From Methylobacterium sp. Leaf104 (GTDB lineage: Bacteria; Pseudomonadota; Alphaproteobacteria; Rhizobiales; Beijerinckiaceae), in the NCBI RefSeq assembly GCF_001422885.1, contig NZ_LMMZ01000012.1, forward strand, positions 374,388 through 438,387: DNA of 64,000 nucleotides. Direction: 5' to 3'. The notes below the pieces were generated by a model, which was given only the letters and a program-made list of their open reading frames with translations, had not been told where the DNA came from and searched no databases. The first letter of the stretch is position 1; each line of letters starts with the position of its first letter. This document shows positions 36,205-44,238 of the stretch, one piece after another. The position numbers and the translations under genes were made by a program.

Positions 36205-36914
36205 GGGTTTTCACGTGCAACAGCGTCTCGGGCCATGGGCCTGGGGGCGCCGCCCGTGCCTCGGCGCAGCAGGAACACGCCCTGCGCGCCCATCAGGTTC
36301 CAGACCCACCAGGGCATCGCGAACCGCATCGGCCGGCCGCTGGCGTCGAGGGCGGTGGCCTTCTCGATCTCCGCGTTCACCGTCCGGCACAGCCCGACGA
36401 AGTCGCGGATCGTGCAATGGTGGATGTTCTGGGTCTCGTACCATTCCTCGGGCATCAGGGCCGTGACCGGCATGCGCCCGCGCAGGGCGAGCTCCGAGCG
36501 CACGCGCCAGTGGCCGAAATTCGGGAACGAGATGATGACCTGCCGGCCGATGCGCAGCAGGTGCTCCAGCACGATGCGCGGGTTGCGCGTCGCCTGGATG
36601 GTCTGGGACAGGACGACCACGTCGAAGGCATCGTCGGGATAATTCGCCAGATCGGTGTCGGCGTCGCCCTGGATCACCGGCAGGCCGCGGGCGAGGCAGG
36701 CGTTCACGCCTTCCCGCGACAGCTCGATGCCGCGTCCGTCGACGCCGCGCCGGTCCCGCAGCAGGGCGAGCAGGGCGCCGTCGCCGCAGCCGATGTCGAG
36801 GACCCGGGCATTGGCCGGCACGAGGTCGAGCACCACGAGGTGATCGACGCGGGTGTTGCCGGCCTCGCCCCGCGGCAGGGTCTCCGCCGCCTCCCAGGGC
36901 CGGTGGGCGGACAT
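36201..36914 (-). CDS. metW: Methionine biosynthesis protein MetW
   Basis: A class I methyltransferase-fold protein (237 aa from this ATG) that partners MetX in methionine synthesis; its exact activity is not established. The family blocks VPANARVLDIGCGDGALLAL, VVVLSQTIQATRNP and IISFPNFGHWRVR are all present. A GTG at 36929 overlapping the metX stop (GTGA) is an alternative start and would couple it to metX. The 3' end contains a degenerate parS-like sequence (36207-36222). Confidence 0.93.
   Translation of the reverse strand: MSAHRPWEAAETLPRGEAGNTRVDHLVVLDLVPANARVLDIGCGDGALLALLRDRRGVDGRGIELSREGVNACLARGLPVIQGDADTDLANYPDDAFDVVVLSQTIQATRNPRIVLEHLLRIGRQVIISFPNFGHWRVRSELALRGRMPVTALMPEEWYETQNIHHCTIRDFVGLCRTVNAEIEKATALDASGRPMRFAMPWWVWNLMGAQGVFLLRRGTGGAPRPMARDAVARENP
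36207..36222. promoter_or_regulatory. Degenerate parS-like site at the metW 3' end
   Basis: GTTTTCACGTGCAACA matches parS at 13 of 16 positions but breaks the palindromic core at one base (TTTCACGTGCAA). It lies 21 kb from the perfect parS and on the side nearer the predicted origin. Confidence 0.35.
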
Positions 36915-36925
36915 CTGCGATCCCG

Positions 36926-38143
36926 TCACAGGCCGCGGTCCCGGGCGGCGGCGTCGATATAGCCGCGCGCGGCGGCGAACATCGCCGGCTCGTCGAGGAG
37001 GAAGGCGTCGTGGCCCTTGTCGCTCTCGACCTCCACGAAGGCGACCGGGGCCGAGGCCGCGTTCAGGGCATGGACGATGGCGCGGGATTCCGAGGTCGGG
37101 AACAGCCAGTCGGAGGTGAACGACATCACGCAGAATCGGGTCCTGGTGCCCTTGAAGGCGTTGGCCAGAACCCCGCCCTGGTCGGCGGCGAGGTCGAAGT
37201 AATCCATCGCCCGGGTGAGGTAGAGATAGGCGTTGGCGTCGAAGCGCTCGACGAAGCTGAGGCCCTGGTGGCGCAGGTAGCTCTCGATCTGAAAGTCGGC
37301 GTTGAACGAGAAGGTCGGCGCGGAGCCGCCCTGGAAGCGGCGCCCGAACTTCCGGTGCAGGGCCGGCTCCGACAGGTAGGTGATGTGCGCGCCCATGCGG
37401 GCGACGCCGAGGCCCTTGGCCGGCCGGGTACCGGCCTCAAGGTAGCGCCCCTCCGCCCAGGCCGGATCGGCCATGATCGCCTGCCGGCCGACCTCGTGGA
37501 AGGCGATGTTCTGCGCCGAGTGGCGCGGGCCGGTGGCGATCGGCATCGCGGCGAAGACCCGCTCGGGGTAGCTCGCCGCCCATTGCAGCACCTGCATGCC
37601 GCCCATGGAGCCGCCGATGCAGAGGAACAGGTCGCGGATGCCGAGCCGGTCGAGGAGCATGGCCTGGGCCCGGACCATGTCGCGGATGGTCACCAGAGGG
37701 AAGTCGAGCCCGTAGGCGCGGCCCGTGGAGGGGTCGATCGAGGCCGGGCCGGTGGAGCCCATGCACGAGCCGACGACGTTCGAGCAGACGACGAAGTAGC
37801 GGTCGGTGTCGACGGGCTTGCCCGGTCCCACCAGGGTCTCCCACCAGCCGCGCTTGCCCGTCACCGGATGGGTGTGGGCGAAGTGCTGGTCGCCGGTGAG
37901 CGCGTGGCAGATCAGGACGGCGTTGGAGCGGTCCGCGTTGAGGGTGCCCGCCGTCTGGTAGGCGATCTGGAACGGCGCGAGCTGCACGCCGGCATCCATC
38001 GCCAGGGGCTCGTCCAGGCCGAACTGCGCCACGAGGCCCTTCGGCTCGCGGGCCTGCGACAGCTCGGCGCCCGGCGCGTCGGCGCGCGCCGATTCGTCTT
38101 CGGGCGTGCCTGGCTTGAGGGCGGTATCCAGCGACATGGTCAT
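36926..38143 (-). CDS. metX: Homoserine O-acyltransferase MetX
   Basis: An alpha/beta hydrolase (405 aa) that acylates L-homoserine, usually from acetyl-CoA, as the first committed step to methionine. The nucleophile serine is in [16 protein letters not shown], the catalytic aspartate in SFTSDWLFP and the histidine in DKGHDAFLL. The substrate blocks [14 protein letters not shown] and [18 protein letters not shown] are typical. I use the ATG at 38143; MSLDTALKP at 38137 is equally possible. It overlaps metW. The leader carries crossing inverted repeats (38229-38270) but no SAM-II riboswitch match that I can see. Confidence 0.95.
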   Translation of the reverse strand: MTMSLDTALKPGTPEDESARADAPGAELSQAREPKGLVAQFGLDEPLAMDAGVQLAPFQIAYQTAGTLNADRSNAVLICHALTGDQHFAHTHPVTGKRGWWETLVGPGKPVDTDRYFVVCSNVVGSCMGSTGPASIDPSTGRAYGLDFPLVTIRDMVRAQAMLLDRLGIRDLFLCIGGSMGGMQVLQWAASYPERVFAAMPIATGPRHSAQNIAFHEVGRQAIMADPAWAEGRYLEAGTRPAKGLGVARMGAHITYLSEPALHRKFGRRFQGGSAPTFSFNADFQIESYLRHQGLSFVERFDANAYLYLTRAMDYFDLAADQGGVLANAFKGTRTRFCVMSFTSDWLFPTSESRAIVHALNAASAPVAFVEVESDKGHDAFLLDEPAMFAAARGYIDAAARDRGL

Positions 38144-38448
38144 GAAACGGGTTGGAGGAGACGGCGCATCGGTCGGGGCGGGACGGAAGGGACGGCTCGC
38201 CGCGCCGTCCGGAGATCGGACCATGCGTCGTGAGGCGTTGAGGTAGTGTGCGCTCCCTCACGCGTCAACGAAAGGGCGCCGGAGTCACGCGCGGCGCGGA
38301 GTTTCAGAACCGCGCGGTCGATCCGCTTCGGGGCAAACGGCTCTGGCCCTCCGGCGCGCGCGATCGTAGACCGGGCGGCGGCGCCCGGGAGGCGAGACCC
38401 CGGCGCCGGCTCTCCCGACCGTTCCCACCGCAGCCTCGCGAGCCCCCG
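38144..38448. other. Divergent gap between metX and the chorismate mutase gene
   Basis: 305 bases with the metX and chorismate mutase promoters. No small gene is evident. The notable content is the set of crossing inverted repeats at 38229-38270 in the metX leader. Confidence 0.5.
38229..38270 (-). promoter_or_regulatory. Crossing inverted repeats in the metX leader
   Basis: Two inverted repeats interlock: CGTGAGG (38229-38235) with CCTCACG (38256-38262), and CGTTGA (38236-38241) with TCAACG (38265-38270). In RNA the two stems would form alternative hairpins or a pseudoknot about 90 bases before metX. No known riboswitch consensus is matched. Confidence 0.35.
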
Positions 38449-39312
38449 ATGCGCTTCACGACGAGACCCGCGCCGCCCCTCGACAACCTCGGCGACCTGC
38501 GCGCCGAGATCGACCGGATCGACGCCGAGATGCACGCGCTGCTGATCCAGCGCGGGTCGATCATCGACCGGCTGATCGCGGTCAAGCGCACCTCGGCCAG
38601 CGGGTCAGCCTTCCGGCCCGGACGCGAGGCCTCGATGATGCGGCGCGTGGCCGAGCGCCATCGCGGGCTGCTGCCCCTCGACACCGTGGAGGGCATCTGG
38701 CGGGTCATCATCGCCACCTTCACCTACGTGCAGGCGCCGTTCTCGGTGCATGCCGACATCTCGGGCGGGGATGCGCCGATGCGCGATTCCGCCCGCTTCC
38801 ACTTCGGCTTCACGGTGCCCTACCGGCCCCACCCCACCTGCCTCGCGGTGATCGCGGCGGTGGCCGCCTCCCGCGGCGACCTCGGCATCTTCCGCCTCGA
38901 TCCCGACGGCTCGGGCGCCGCCACCGACGCGGCGCCCTGGTGGGAGGGGCTCGTCGGCGAGGGACGCCCCAAGGTCATCGCGCGCCTGCCCTTCATCGAG
39001 CGGCCCACCCATCCGGCCGGCACCCCGGTCCTCGTGGTCTCGAACCCGCTGGACGACCCGGCCGCGGCCCAGCGCGACTGGGTCCTGCACGCCACCCGCG
39101 TGGCCGCCTGGGAGCCGGAGGCCATGCGCGCCCTGCAGGACCTCTACGGCGAGGTCGTCGCCCGCGCGGCCGGACCGGACGGGCACGGCCTGCTCCTCGC
39201 CGTCCCCGGTGGCGTCAGTGCCCGCCAGCTGCACGAGGCGCTGACCCGCGCCGGCGCCGCGCCTCGGACCCTCGACGAGATTGGCAGCCACGCCGCCCGC
39301 TTCCGGGTCTGA
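38449..39312 (+). CDS. Chorismate mutase (AroQ type) with an extra C-terminal domain
   Basis: A 287-residue protein. Residues about 12-95 are an AroQ-type helical chorismate mutase (NLGDLRAEIDRIDAEMHALL, IQRGSIIDRLIAVKRTSA, REASMMRRVAERHRGLLPLD), which converts chorismate to prephenate. The remaining 190 residues are not a recognisable prephenate dehydratase: I do not see its TRF motif, nor a clear ACT domain. It is followed by hisC and tyrA on the same strand, so it feeds tyrosine synthesis. The start ATG at 38449 is chosen because upstream codons are non-conserved. Confidence 0.82.
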   Translation: MRFTTRPAPPLDNLGDLRAEIDRIDAEMHALLIQRGSIIDRLIAVKRTSASGSAFRPGREASMMRRVAERHRGLLPLDTVEGIWRVIIATFTYVQAPFSVHADISGGDAPMRDSARFHFGFTVPYRPHPTCLAVIAAVAASRGDLGIFRLDPDGSGAATDAAPWWEGLVGEGRPKVIARLPFIERPTHPAGTPVLVVSNPLDDPAAAQRDWVLHATRVAAWEPEAMRALQDLYGEVVARAAGPDGHGLLLAVPGGVSARQLHEALTRAGAAPRTLDEIGSHAARFRV

Positions 39313-39331
39313 GGCGAGGGAAGCCGAGCCG

Positions 39332-39373
39332 AGAGGGCCTGAGCAAGAGGGCCTGAGCAAGAGGGCCTGGGCG
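39332..39373. repeat. 14-bp tandem repeat between chorismate mutase gene and hisC
   Basis: AGAGGGCCTGAGCA is present at 39332-39345 and 39346-39359, with a third copy diverging in its last bases (39360-39373). It fills part of the 141-base gap and could be slippage-prone. Confidence 0.8.
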
Positions 39374-39453
39374 ACGAGGCCCGCTCGCAAAGCCGGGCGA
39401 GCTTTGTTAGACGGGCGCTTCGCCGATCCAGCGGCGGCCGCCAGGTCTTCCCC

Positions 39454-40578
39454 ATGTCCTCTGCCACCCTCGCCCCCTCACGCCCGGTGCCCCGCCCCGG
39501 CGTCCTCGCCATCGAGGCCTACGTGCCCGGCAAGAGCGGCGCGCCCGGCCATGCCAAGGTGCACAAGCTCTCCTCGAACGAGACGCCGCTGGGCCCGAGC
39601 CCGAAGGCGGTGGCGGCGATGCGGGCGGAAGCGGCCAAGCTCGAGCTCTACCCGGAGGGGACCTCGCGGGTGCTGCGCGAGGCGATCGCCACCCGCTACG
39701 GCCTTGACCCGGACCGGATCGTCTGCGGCGCCGGCTCGGACGAGCTCCTGTCCTTCCTGGCCTATGCGTATCTCGGCGCCGGCGACGAGGGGATCTTCAC
39801 CGAGCACGGCTTCCTGGTCTACCGGATCGCGATCCTGGCCGCCGGCGGCACCCCCGTGGTGGTGGCCGAGCGCGATCTGCGCGCCGACGTCGACGCGCTG
39901 CTGGCCGCCGTCACGCCCCGCACGAAGATCGTCTACCTCGCCAACCCCAACAACCCGACCGGCACCTACCTGCCCTTCGACGAGGTCCGGCGCCTGCAGG
40001 CGGGCCTGCCGCCCCACGTCCTCCTCGTCCTCGACGGAGCCTATGCCGAGTACGTGCGGGCGAACGACTACAGCGCCGGCCTCGACCTCGTGCTGGAGGC
40101 CGGCAACGTGGTGATGACCCGGACCTTCTCGAAGATCCACGGGCTGGCCGCGCTCCGGATCGGCTGGATGGTCGGCCCCGCCGAGGTGGTCGACGCGATC
40201 AACCGCATCCGCGGTCCCTTCAACCTGTCGGGAGCGGGCATCGCCGCGGGCGCGGCCGCCATCGCGGACGACGCTCACGTGGCCGCGGCGGTCGCCCACA
40301 ACGACCACTGGCTCGCCGCGATGACGCGGGCGGTGCAGGGGCTCGGCCTCACCGTGACGCCGAGCGTCGCGAACTTCATCCTCGTGCACTTCCCCGACGC
40401 GCCAGGCCGAACGGCCGCCGAGGCCGACGCGTTCCTCTCGGCTCGGGGGGTCATCACCCGGCGGGTCTCGTCCTACGGCCTGCCCCAGGCCCTGCGGGTC
40501 ACCATCGGCGGCGAGGCGGCGAACACCGCCTTCCTCCAGGCCCTGACCGCCTTCGTGCAGGGCGAGACCCGTGCCTGA
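39454..40578 (+). CDS. hisC: Histidinol-phosphate / aromatic aminotransferase
   Basis: A PLP-dependent fold-type I aminotransferase (374 aa). The blocks [39 protein letters not shown] and the Schiff-base lysine in [16 protein letters not shown] are those of HisC. It lies between the chorismate mutase gene and tyrA and overlaps tyrA by 8 bases. In this setting HisC-type enzymes also transaminate 4-hydroxyphenylpyruvate and phenylpyruvate. The hisG/hisZ genes are 8-9 kb away, so I infer an aromatic role, possibly alongside histidine synthesis. Confidence 0.92.
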   Translation: MSSATLAPSRPVPRPGVLAIEAYVPGKSGAPGHAKVHKLSSNETPLGPSPKAVAAMRAEAAKLELYPEGTSRVLREAIATRYGLDPDRIVCGAGSDELLSFLAYAYLGAGDEGIFTEHGFLVYRIAILAAGGTPVVVAERDLRADVDALLAAVTPRTKIVYLANPNNPTGTYLPFDEVRRLQAGLPPHVLLVLDGAYAEYVRANDYSAGLDLVLEAGNVVMTRTFSKIHGLAALRIGWMVGPAEVVDAINRIRGPFNLSGAGIAAGAAAIADDAHVAAAVAHNDHWLAAMTRAVQGLGLTVTPSVANFILVHFPDAPGRTAAEADAFLSARGVITRRVSSYGLPQALRVTIGGEAANTAFLQALTAFVQGETRA

Positions 40579-41512
40579 GATCGACACCCTCGCCCTCGAC
40601 ACCCTCGCCATCGTCGGCCTCGGGCTGATCGGCTCGTCGATCGCCCGCGGCGCCCGGCAGTTCGGCCTCGCCCGCCGCATCGTCGCCATCGACCGCGACG
40701 CCGCGGTGCTGGAGCGGGTGCGGGCGCTCGGCCTCGCCGACGCGGCCACGGACGACCTCGCCGCCGGCGTGGCCGGGGCCGACCTCGTCATCCTGTGCGT
40801 GCCGGTCGGCGCCGTGGGTGCGGTGGCGGAAATCATGGGTCCGGCCCTGAAGCCGGGGGCCATCGTGTCCGATGTCGGCTCGGTCAAGGCCTCGGTGGTC
40901 GCCGCCGTCGCGCCGCACCTGCCCGCCGGCGTGCATTTCGTGCCGGCGCATCCCGTGGCCGGCACCGAGTATTCCGGGCCGGATGCCGGGTTCTCGACCC
41001 TGTTCTCCGGACGCTGGTGCATCCTCACCCCCGCCGAGGACACCGACCCGGCGGCGACCGCCCGGGTCCAGGCCTTCTGGGAGGGCCTGCGCGCCATCGT
41101 GGAGACGATGACGCCGGAGCATCACGACCTCGTCTTGGCGATCACCAGCCACGTGCCGCACCTCATCGCCTACAACATCGTCGGCACCGCCGCCGACCTG
41201 GAGGCCGTGACCCAGTCCGAGGTGATCAAGTTCTCCGCCGGCGGCTTTCGCGATTTCACCCGCATCGCCGCCTCCGACCCGACCATGTGGCGGGACGTGT
41301 TCCTGACCAACAAGGACGCGGTGCTGGAGATGCTGGGACGCTTCAACGAGGACCTCGCGGCGCTCGCCCGGGCGATCCGCTGGGGTGACGGCGAGGCCCT
41401 GCACGACCTCTTCACCCGCACCCGCGCCATCCGCCGCGGCATCGTCGCCATGGGGCAGGAGACGGCCGAGGCCGATTTCGGGCGCGGCCGCCCGAGCGAC
41501 CCGGCGGCCTGA
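40571..41512 (+). CDS. tyrA: Prephenate/arogenate dehydrogenase
   Basis: An NAD(P)-dependent oxidative decarboxylase (313 aa) leading to 4-hydroxyphenylpyruvate or tyrosine. The Rossmann motif is [16 protein letters not shown], and the TyrA active-site blocks are [27 protein letters not shown] and [14 protein letters not shown]. It begins with GTG at 40571, 8 bases inside hisC. It is the last gene of the aromatic cluster; the DUF2125 gene is convergent 14 bases away. Confidence 0.93.
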   Translation: MPEIDTLALDTLAIVGLGLIGSSIARGARQFGLARRIVAIDRDAAVLERVRALGLADAATDDLAAGVAGADLVILCVPVGAVGAVAEIMGPALKPGAIVSDVGSVKASVVAAVAPHLPAGVHFVPAHPVAGTEYSGPDAGFSTLFSGRWCILTPAEDTDPAATARVQAFWEGLRAIVETMTPEHHDLVLAITSHVPHLIAYNIVGTAADLEAVTQSEVIKFSAGGFRDFTRIAASDPTMWRDVFLTNKDAVLEMLGRFNEDLAALARAIRWGDGEALHDLFTRTRAIRRGIVAMGQETAEADFGRGRPSDPAA

Positions 41513-41526
41513 CGCCGCGCCGCTGC

Positions 41527-42609
41527 TCAGTAGAGCGGCGGCAGCTGCACGTTGGGGATCGGGAACGGCCCGAGCATCAGGCGGCCCTCGGCAAGCCGCA
41601 GGGGCGGCAGGGGCTTGAGGGCATCGTCGGCCGGGGCCGCGACGCCGGCCTCGGTCTGGGCTTGGCTGCGGCGGCCGAGGAGCTGGCCGACGAGGCTGCC
41701 GATCAGCGCCCCCTTCTCCGCGCCGAAGCGCTGGCCCATGACCTGACCGACCAGGGCCTCGACGCCGGCCGCCCACAGGTCGAGCTGACCCTGGAGCCGG
41801 TGCGCCGCATCGAGGTCGAGGCGGCCCTTGGCCTGGATCCGGCGCTCGCCCTTGGCCAGGGACAGGAGCGCGATGTCGAGCCCGCCGCCGGCCTGGCGCC
41901 AATCCTCGAGTTCCCTGGCCACGGTGCCGGTGCCGAGGACGGTGGCGCGGCTCACGGTGGCATCGAGGGCGAGGTCGGCCGGGTCGGCGTTGCCCAAAGC
42001 CGCATCGACCAGGGGCAGGCGGATCCGGTTCACCCGGAGGCTGGTGTCGATGGCCCCCTCCGACGCGAAGCGGCCGGGGGTCGGGCGGGCATGAAGCTCG
42101 AGGTGCTGGGTATCGAAGTCGATGGGCTCGGGACCGGCGCCGTGCACGACGCCCTTGGCGCCATTGGCCACCACGGAGGCCCGCACGAAGCCGTCGGAGG
42201 CGCCGTGAAAGCTGCCCTCCAGGGAGGTCCAGGTCGCATCCGCCGTCAGGTCGCCCTGCTCGACGTGGAACGGTCCGCCGACCTCGAGGATGCCCTGGCG
42301 CGGCTGGTAGACCTGGGTCACCGCCGTCACGGGTCCGAGGGTGAAGCGGCTGTCGGAGCGGCTGAAGGCCAGGGAGGCGCAGCGCAGCTCGATCCGGAAC
42401 GGATAACCGGTGATGCTGCGGTCGGCGCAGGTCCAGGTCCGGCCCGCGGCCACTTCCTGGGCGAGCCAGCCATCCATCTCGGAAGCGGCCCGGTGGCGGA
42501 TGTAGAACCAGCCGAGCGACCAGGCGATCACGAGGATGGCGAGGAGGATGTAGGGGAGGAACAGCCCCTTGCGCGAGGGGGAACGGGTCGGAGTCGGGCT
42601 CTGCGCCAT
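41527..42609 (-). CDS. DUF2125-family membrane-anchored protein
   Basis: A 360-residue protein with a single N-terminal membrane helix (LFLPYILLAILVIAWSLGWF) and a large periplasmic domain. The WTCADRSITGYPFRIELRCA segment is the hallmark of DUF2125 (PF09898), an alphaproteobacterial family of unknown function with AsmA-like beta-strand character. The start MAQSPTPTRSPSRKG at 42609 is chosen over upstream non-conserved codons. It is convergent with tyrA. Confidence 0.85.
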   Translation of the reverse strand: MAQSPTPTRSPSRKGLFLPYILLAILVIAWSLGWFYIRHRAASEMDGWLAQEVAAGRTWTCADRSITGYPFRIELRCASLAFSRSDSRFTLGPVTAVTQVYQPRQGILEVGGPFHVEQGDLTADATWTSLEGSFHGASDGFVRASVVANGAKGVVHGAGPEPIDFDTQHLELHARPTPGRFASEGAIDTSLRVNRIRLPLVDAALGNADPADLALDATVSRATVLGTGTVARELEDWRQAGGGLDIALLSLAKGERRIQAKGRLDLDAAHRLQGQLDLWAAGVEALVGQVMGQRFGAEKGALIGSLVGQLLGRRSQAQTEAGVAAPADDALKPLPPLRLAEGRLMLGPFPIPNVQLPPLY

Positions 42610-42769
42610 CGCGTCTTCTGTATCCTGCGCTCGCGTCACGGACCTGCAGCCGTCGTCGGGGCGGCCCGGATGCAAGGCTTGGCAGGGTCTCGGCGGCGAA
42701 AGCATGGCGGGCGCCGCCCTCACGCCGCAAAACGCAGGCGCCGCGGCCCGTCGGGGCGCGATGCCGCGA

Positions 42770-43216
42770 TCAGTTCGCGGCGTCGGCGTTCTGCGCGCTG
42801 CCGAGATCGGCCACGATGGCCTCGCGCTCGGCCTCGTCCTCGGCGAGCCGGTGGACATGCATCTCGGTCGCGCCCTTGTGCCGCGCACGGGCGATCCAGT
42901 TGCGGTGCAGGCGCTCGCGCGGGCTCTGCCCGGCGGAGGCCACCGAGACCAGCTCGCCGACGCCCGCCGCGTCGCGACGCACGGCCATCACCACGGCCTC
43001 GCCCATGTCGTCGAGCTCGGGCTCGGCCAGCTCATGGATGCCGACGACGTAGCGGCGGCCGGACCGGCCGCGCCAGGCGCTGAGCACCAGGGCGGGGGTC
43101 CCGCGCAGGCCGGCCGTCGTCCTCAGACGTTCCTCGCGCACTTCCTGTCTCCGTGCTCGATCGTCCTTCAGGTCGCGGAGTGCGGCCGACCAGGACAGGG
43201 CTCTCTTGTTCGCCAT
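42770..43216 (-). CDS. Conserved hypothetical cytosolic protein
   Basis: A 148-residue protein that I do not recognise. It begins MANKRALSWSAALRDLKDDR with a basic, helical, probably coiled N-terminal segment (residues 10-37), followed by a mixed alpha/beta part (TPALVLSAWRGRSGRRYVVG, MGEAVVMAVRRDAAGVGELV) and an acidic C-terminal helix. There is no signal peptide or membrane segment. It stands alone, with a low-GC, TTAA-containing stretch upstream (43221-43245) that probably holds its promoter. Codon use is like its neighbours, supporting a real gene. Confidence 0.65.
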   Translation of the reverse strand: MANKRALSWSAALRDLKDDRARRQEVREERLRTTAGLRGTPALVLSAWRGRSGRRYVVGIHELAEPELDDMGEAVVMAVRRDAAGVGELVSVASAGQSPRERLHRNWIARARHKGATEMHVHRLAEDEAEREAIVADLGSAQNADAAN

Positions 43217-43340
43217 TTGTTCCACATTAATCTTAACGTTTCGTTGGCGTCAAGGACGACGCCCCGGCTTCCAATCAGATGGGGACGACGGGAGTTATCC
43301 ACAAGTCATGCACAGGGTCGAACCGCGTCCGGCGGCCCCC

Positions 43341-44138
43341 TCAGGCGACGGGCGATCCGTTCCGCTCGGCCTTGGTCCGGGACGCCGGAGCGGCATCGGG
43401 GACGGCGTGCCCCGCCGCCGCGAGCTCGTTCCGGCCGGCGGCCAGCAGCGCGTCCGAGGCGGTCTCGATCCGCCCCTGGACCACCTCGAGGAAGCGGGTC
43501 CGGTCCAGGCCCGGCGGGATCGGCGCCAGGAACTCGATCACCGAGGTGCCGGGCCGGCGCACGAGGCTGCGGCGGGGCCAGTGCAGGCCCGTGTTGAGGG
43601 CGACCGGCAGGCAGGGCACGCCGAGGGCCGCGTACAGGTGGGTGATGCCGAGCTTGTAGGCGGGGGACGCACCGGGCGGGCGGCGAGTGCCCTCGGGGAA
43701 GATGATGAGCTGGCGCCCGTCCCGGATGGCCTGGGCCGCGGCCTCGTTCATGGCGGCCATCGCCCGGGCGCCCTTGCTGCGGTCGATGGCGACCATGCCG
43801 GAGCGCGAGAGGAACCACCCGATCAGCGGGATCCAGAGCAGCTCGCGCTTGAGGATGTAGGCGAAGTCGGGAAAGGCCGTGACGAGGGCCAGGGTCTCCA
43901 GGGCCGACTGGTGCTTGGCCGCCACCAGGAGGGGACCGGGCGGGATGTTCTCCACGCCCCGGAACTCCACCGTGATGCCGCCCACCACCCGCAGGAGCCA
44001 CAGGGTCACGCGCCCCCAGGCCTGTGCCAGCCGGATCACGCCCCGCCGGGAGACGAGGGTCGGCAATCCGCCGATCGCGATCAGGGTGGTCGCGGCATAG
44101 AAAGCGAGATTGAACGCGAGCGAACGGACGAGGAGCAT
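43341..44138 (-). CDS. plsC: 1-acyl-sn-glycerol-3-phosphate acyltransferase
   Basis: An inner-membrane enzyme (265 aa) that acylates lysophosphatidic acid to phosphatidic acid in phospholipid synthesis. Motif I is AAKHQSALETLALV (H-x4-E form of the HX4D/E box) and motif III is IIFPEGTRRPPGAS, with motif IV CLPVALNTGLHWPR. A hydrophobic N-terminal anchor (MLLVRSLAFNLAFYAATTLI) is present. It stands alone, on the same strand as ggt, with 100 bases between. Confidence 0.92.
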   Translation of the reverse strand: MLLVRSLAFNLAFYAATTLIAIGGLPTLVSRRGVIRLAQAWGRVTLWLLRVVGGITVEFRGVENIPPGPLLVAAKHQSALETLALVTAFPDFAYILKRELLWIPLIGWFLSRSGMVAIDRSKGARAMAAMNEAAAQAIRDGRQLIIFPEGTRRPPGASPAYKLGITHLYAALGVPCLPVALNTGLHWPRRSLVRRPGTSVIEFLAPIPPGLDRTRFLEVVQGRIETASDALLAAGRNELAAAGHAVPDAAPASRTKAERNGSPVA

Positions 44139-44238
44139 CGGGAACCTGGATGAGACAGCCCGGAACAGGGCGCGGCCCAGCTCCCGTGTAGCGTGCGATC
44201 TCGTCCCAGGCCATCCGGGCGCGGGACGATCCGGACCG

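Noticed and set aside
38144..38260. SAM-II riboswitch upstream of metX
   Set aside because: The leader lacks the conserved loop sequences I would expect; only crossing inverted repeats are present, reported separately as uncertain.
39332..39373. Tandem repeat as a CRISPR array
   Set aside because: Units are contiguous without spacers and only 14 bp; no cas gene is nearby. The same applies to the other tandem repeats.
43226..43240. CtrA site near 43.23 kb (TTAA..TTAAC)
   Set aside because: The two half-sites are separated by 2 bases instead of 7.
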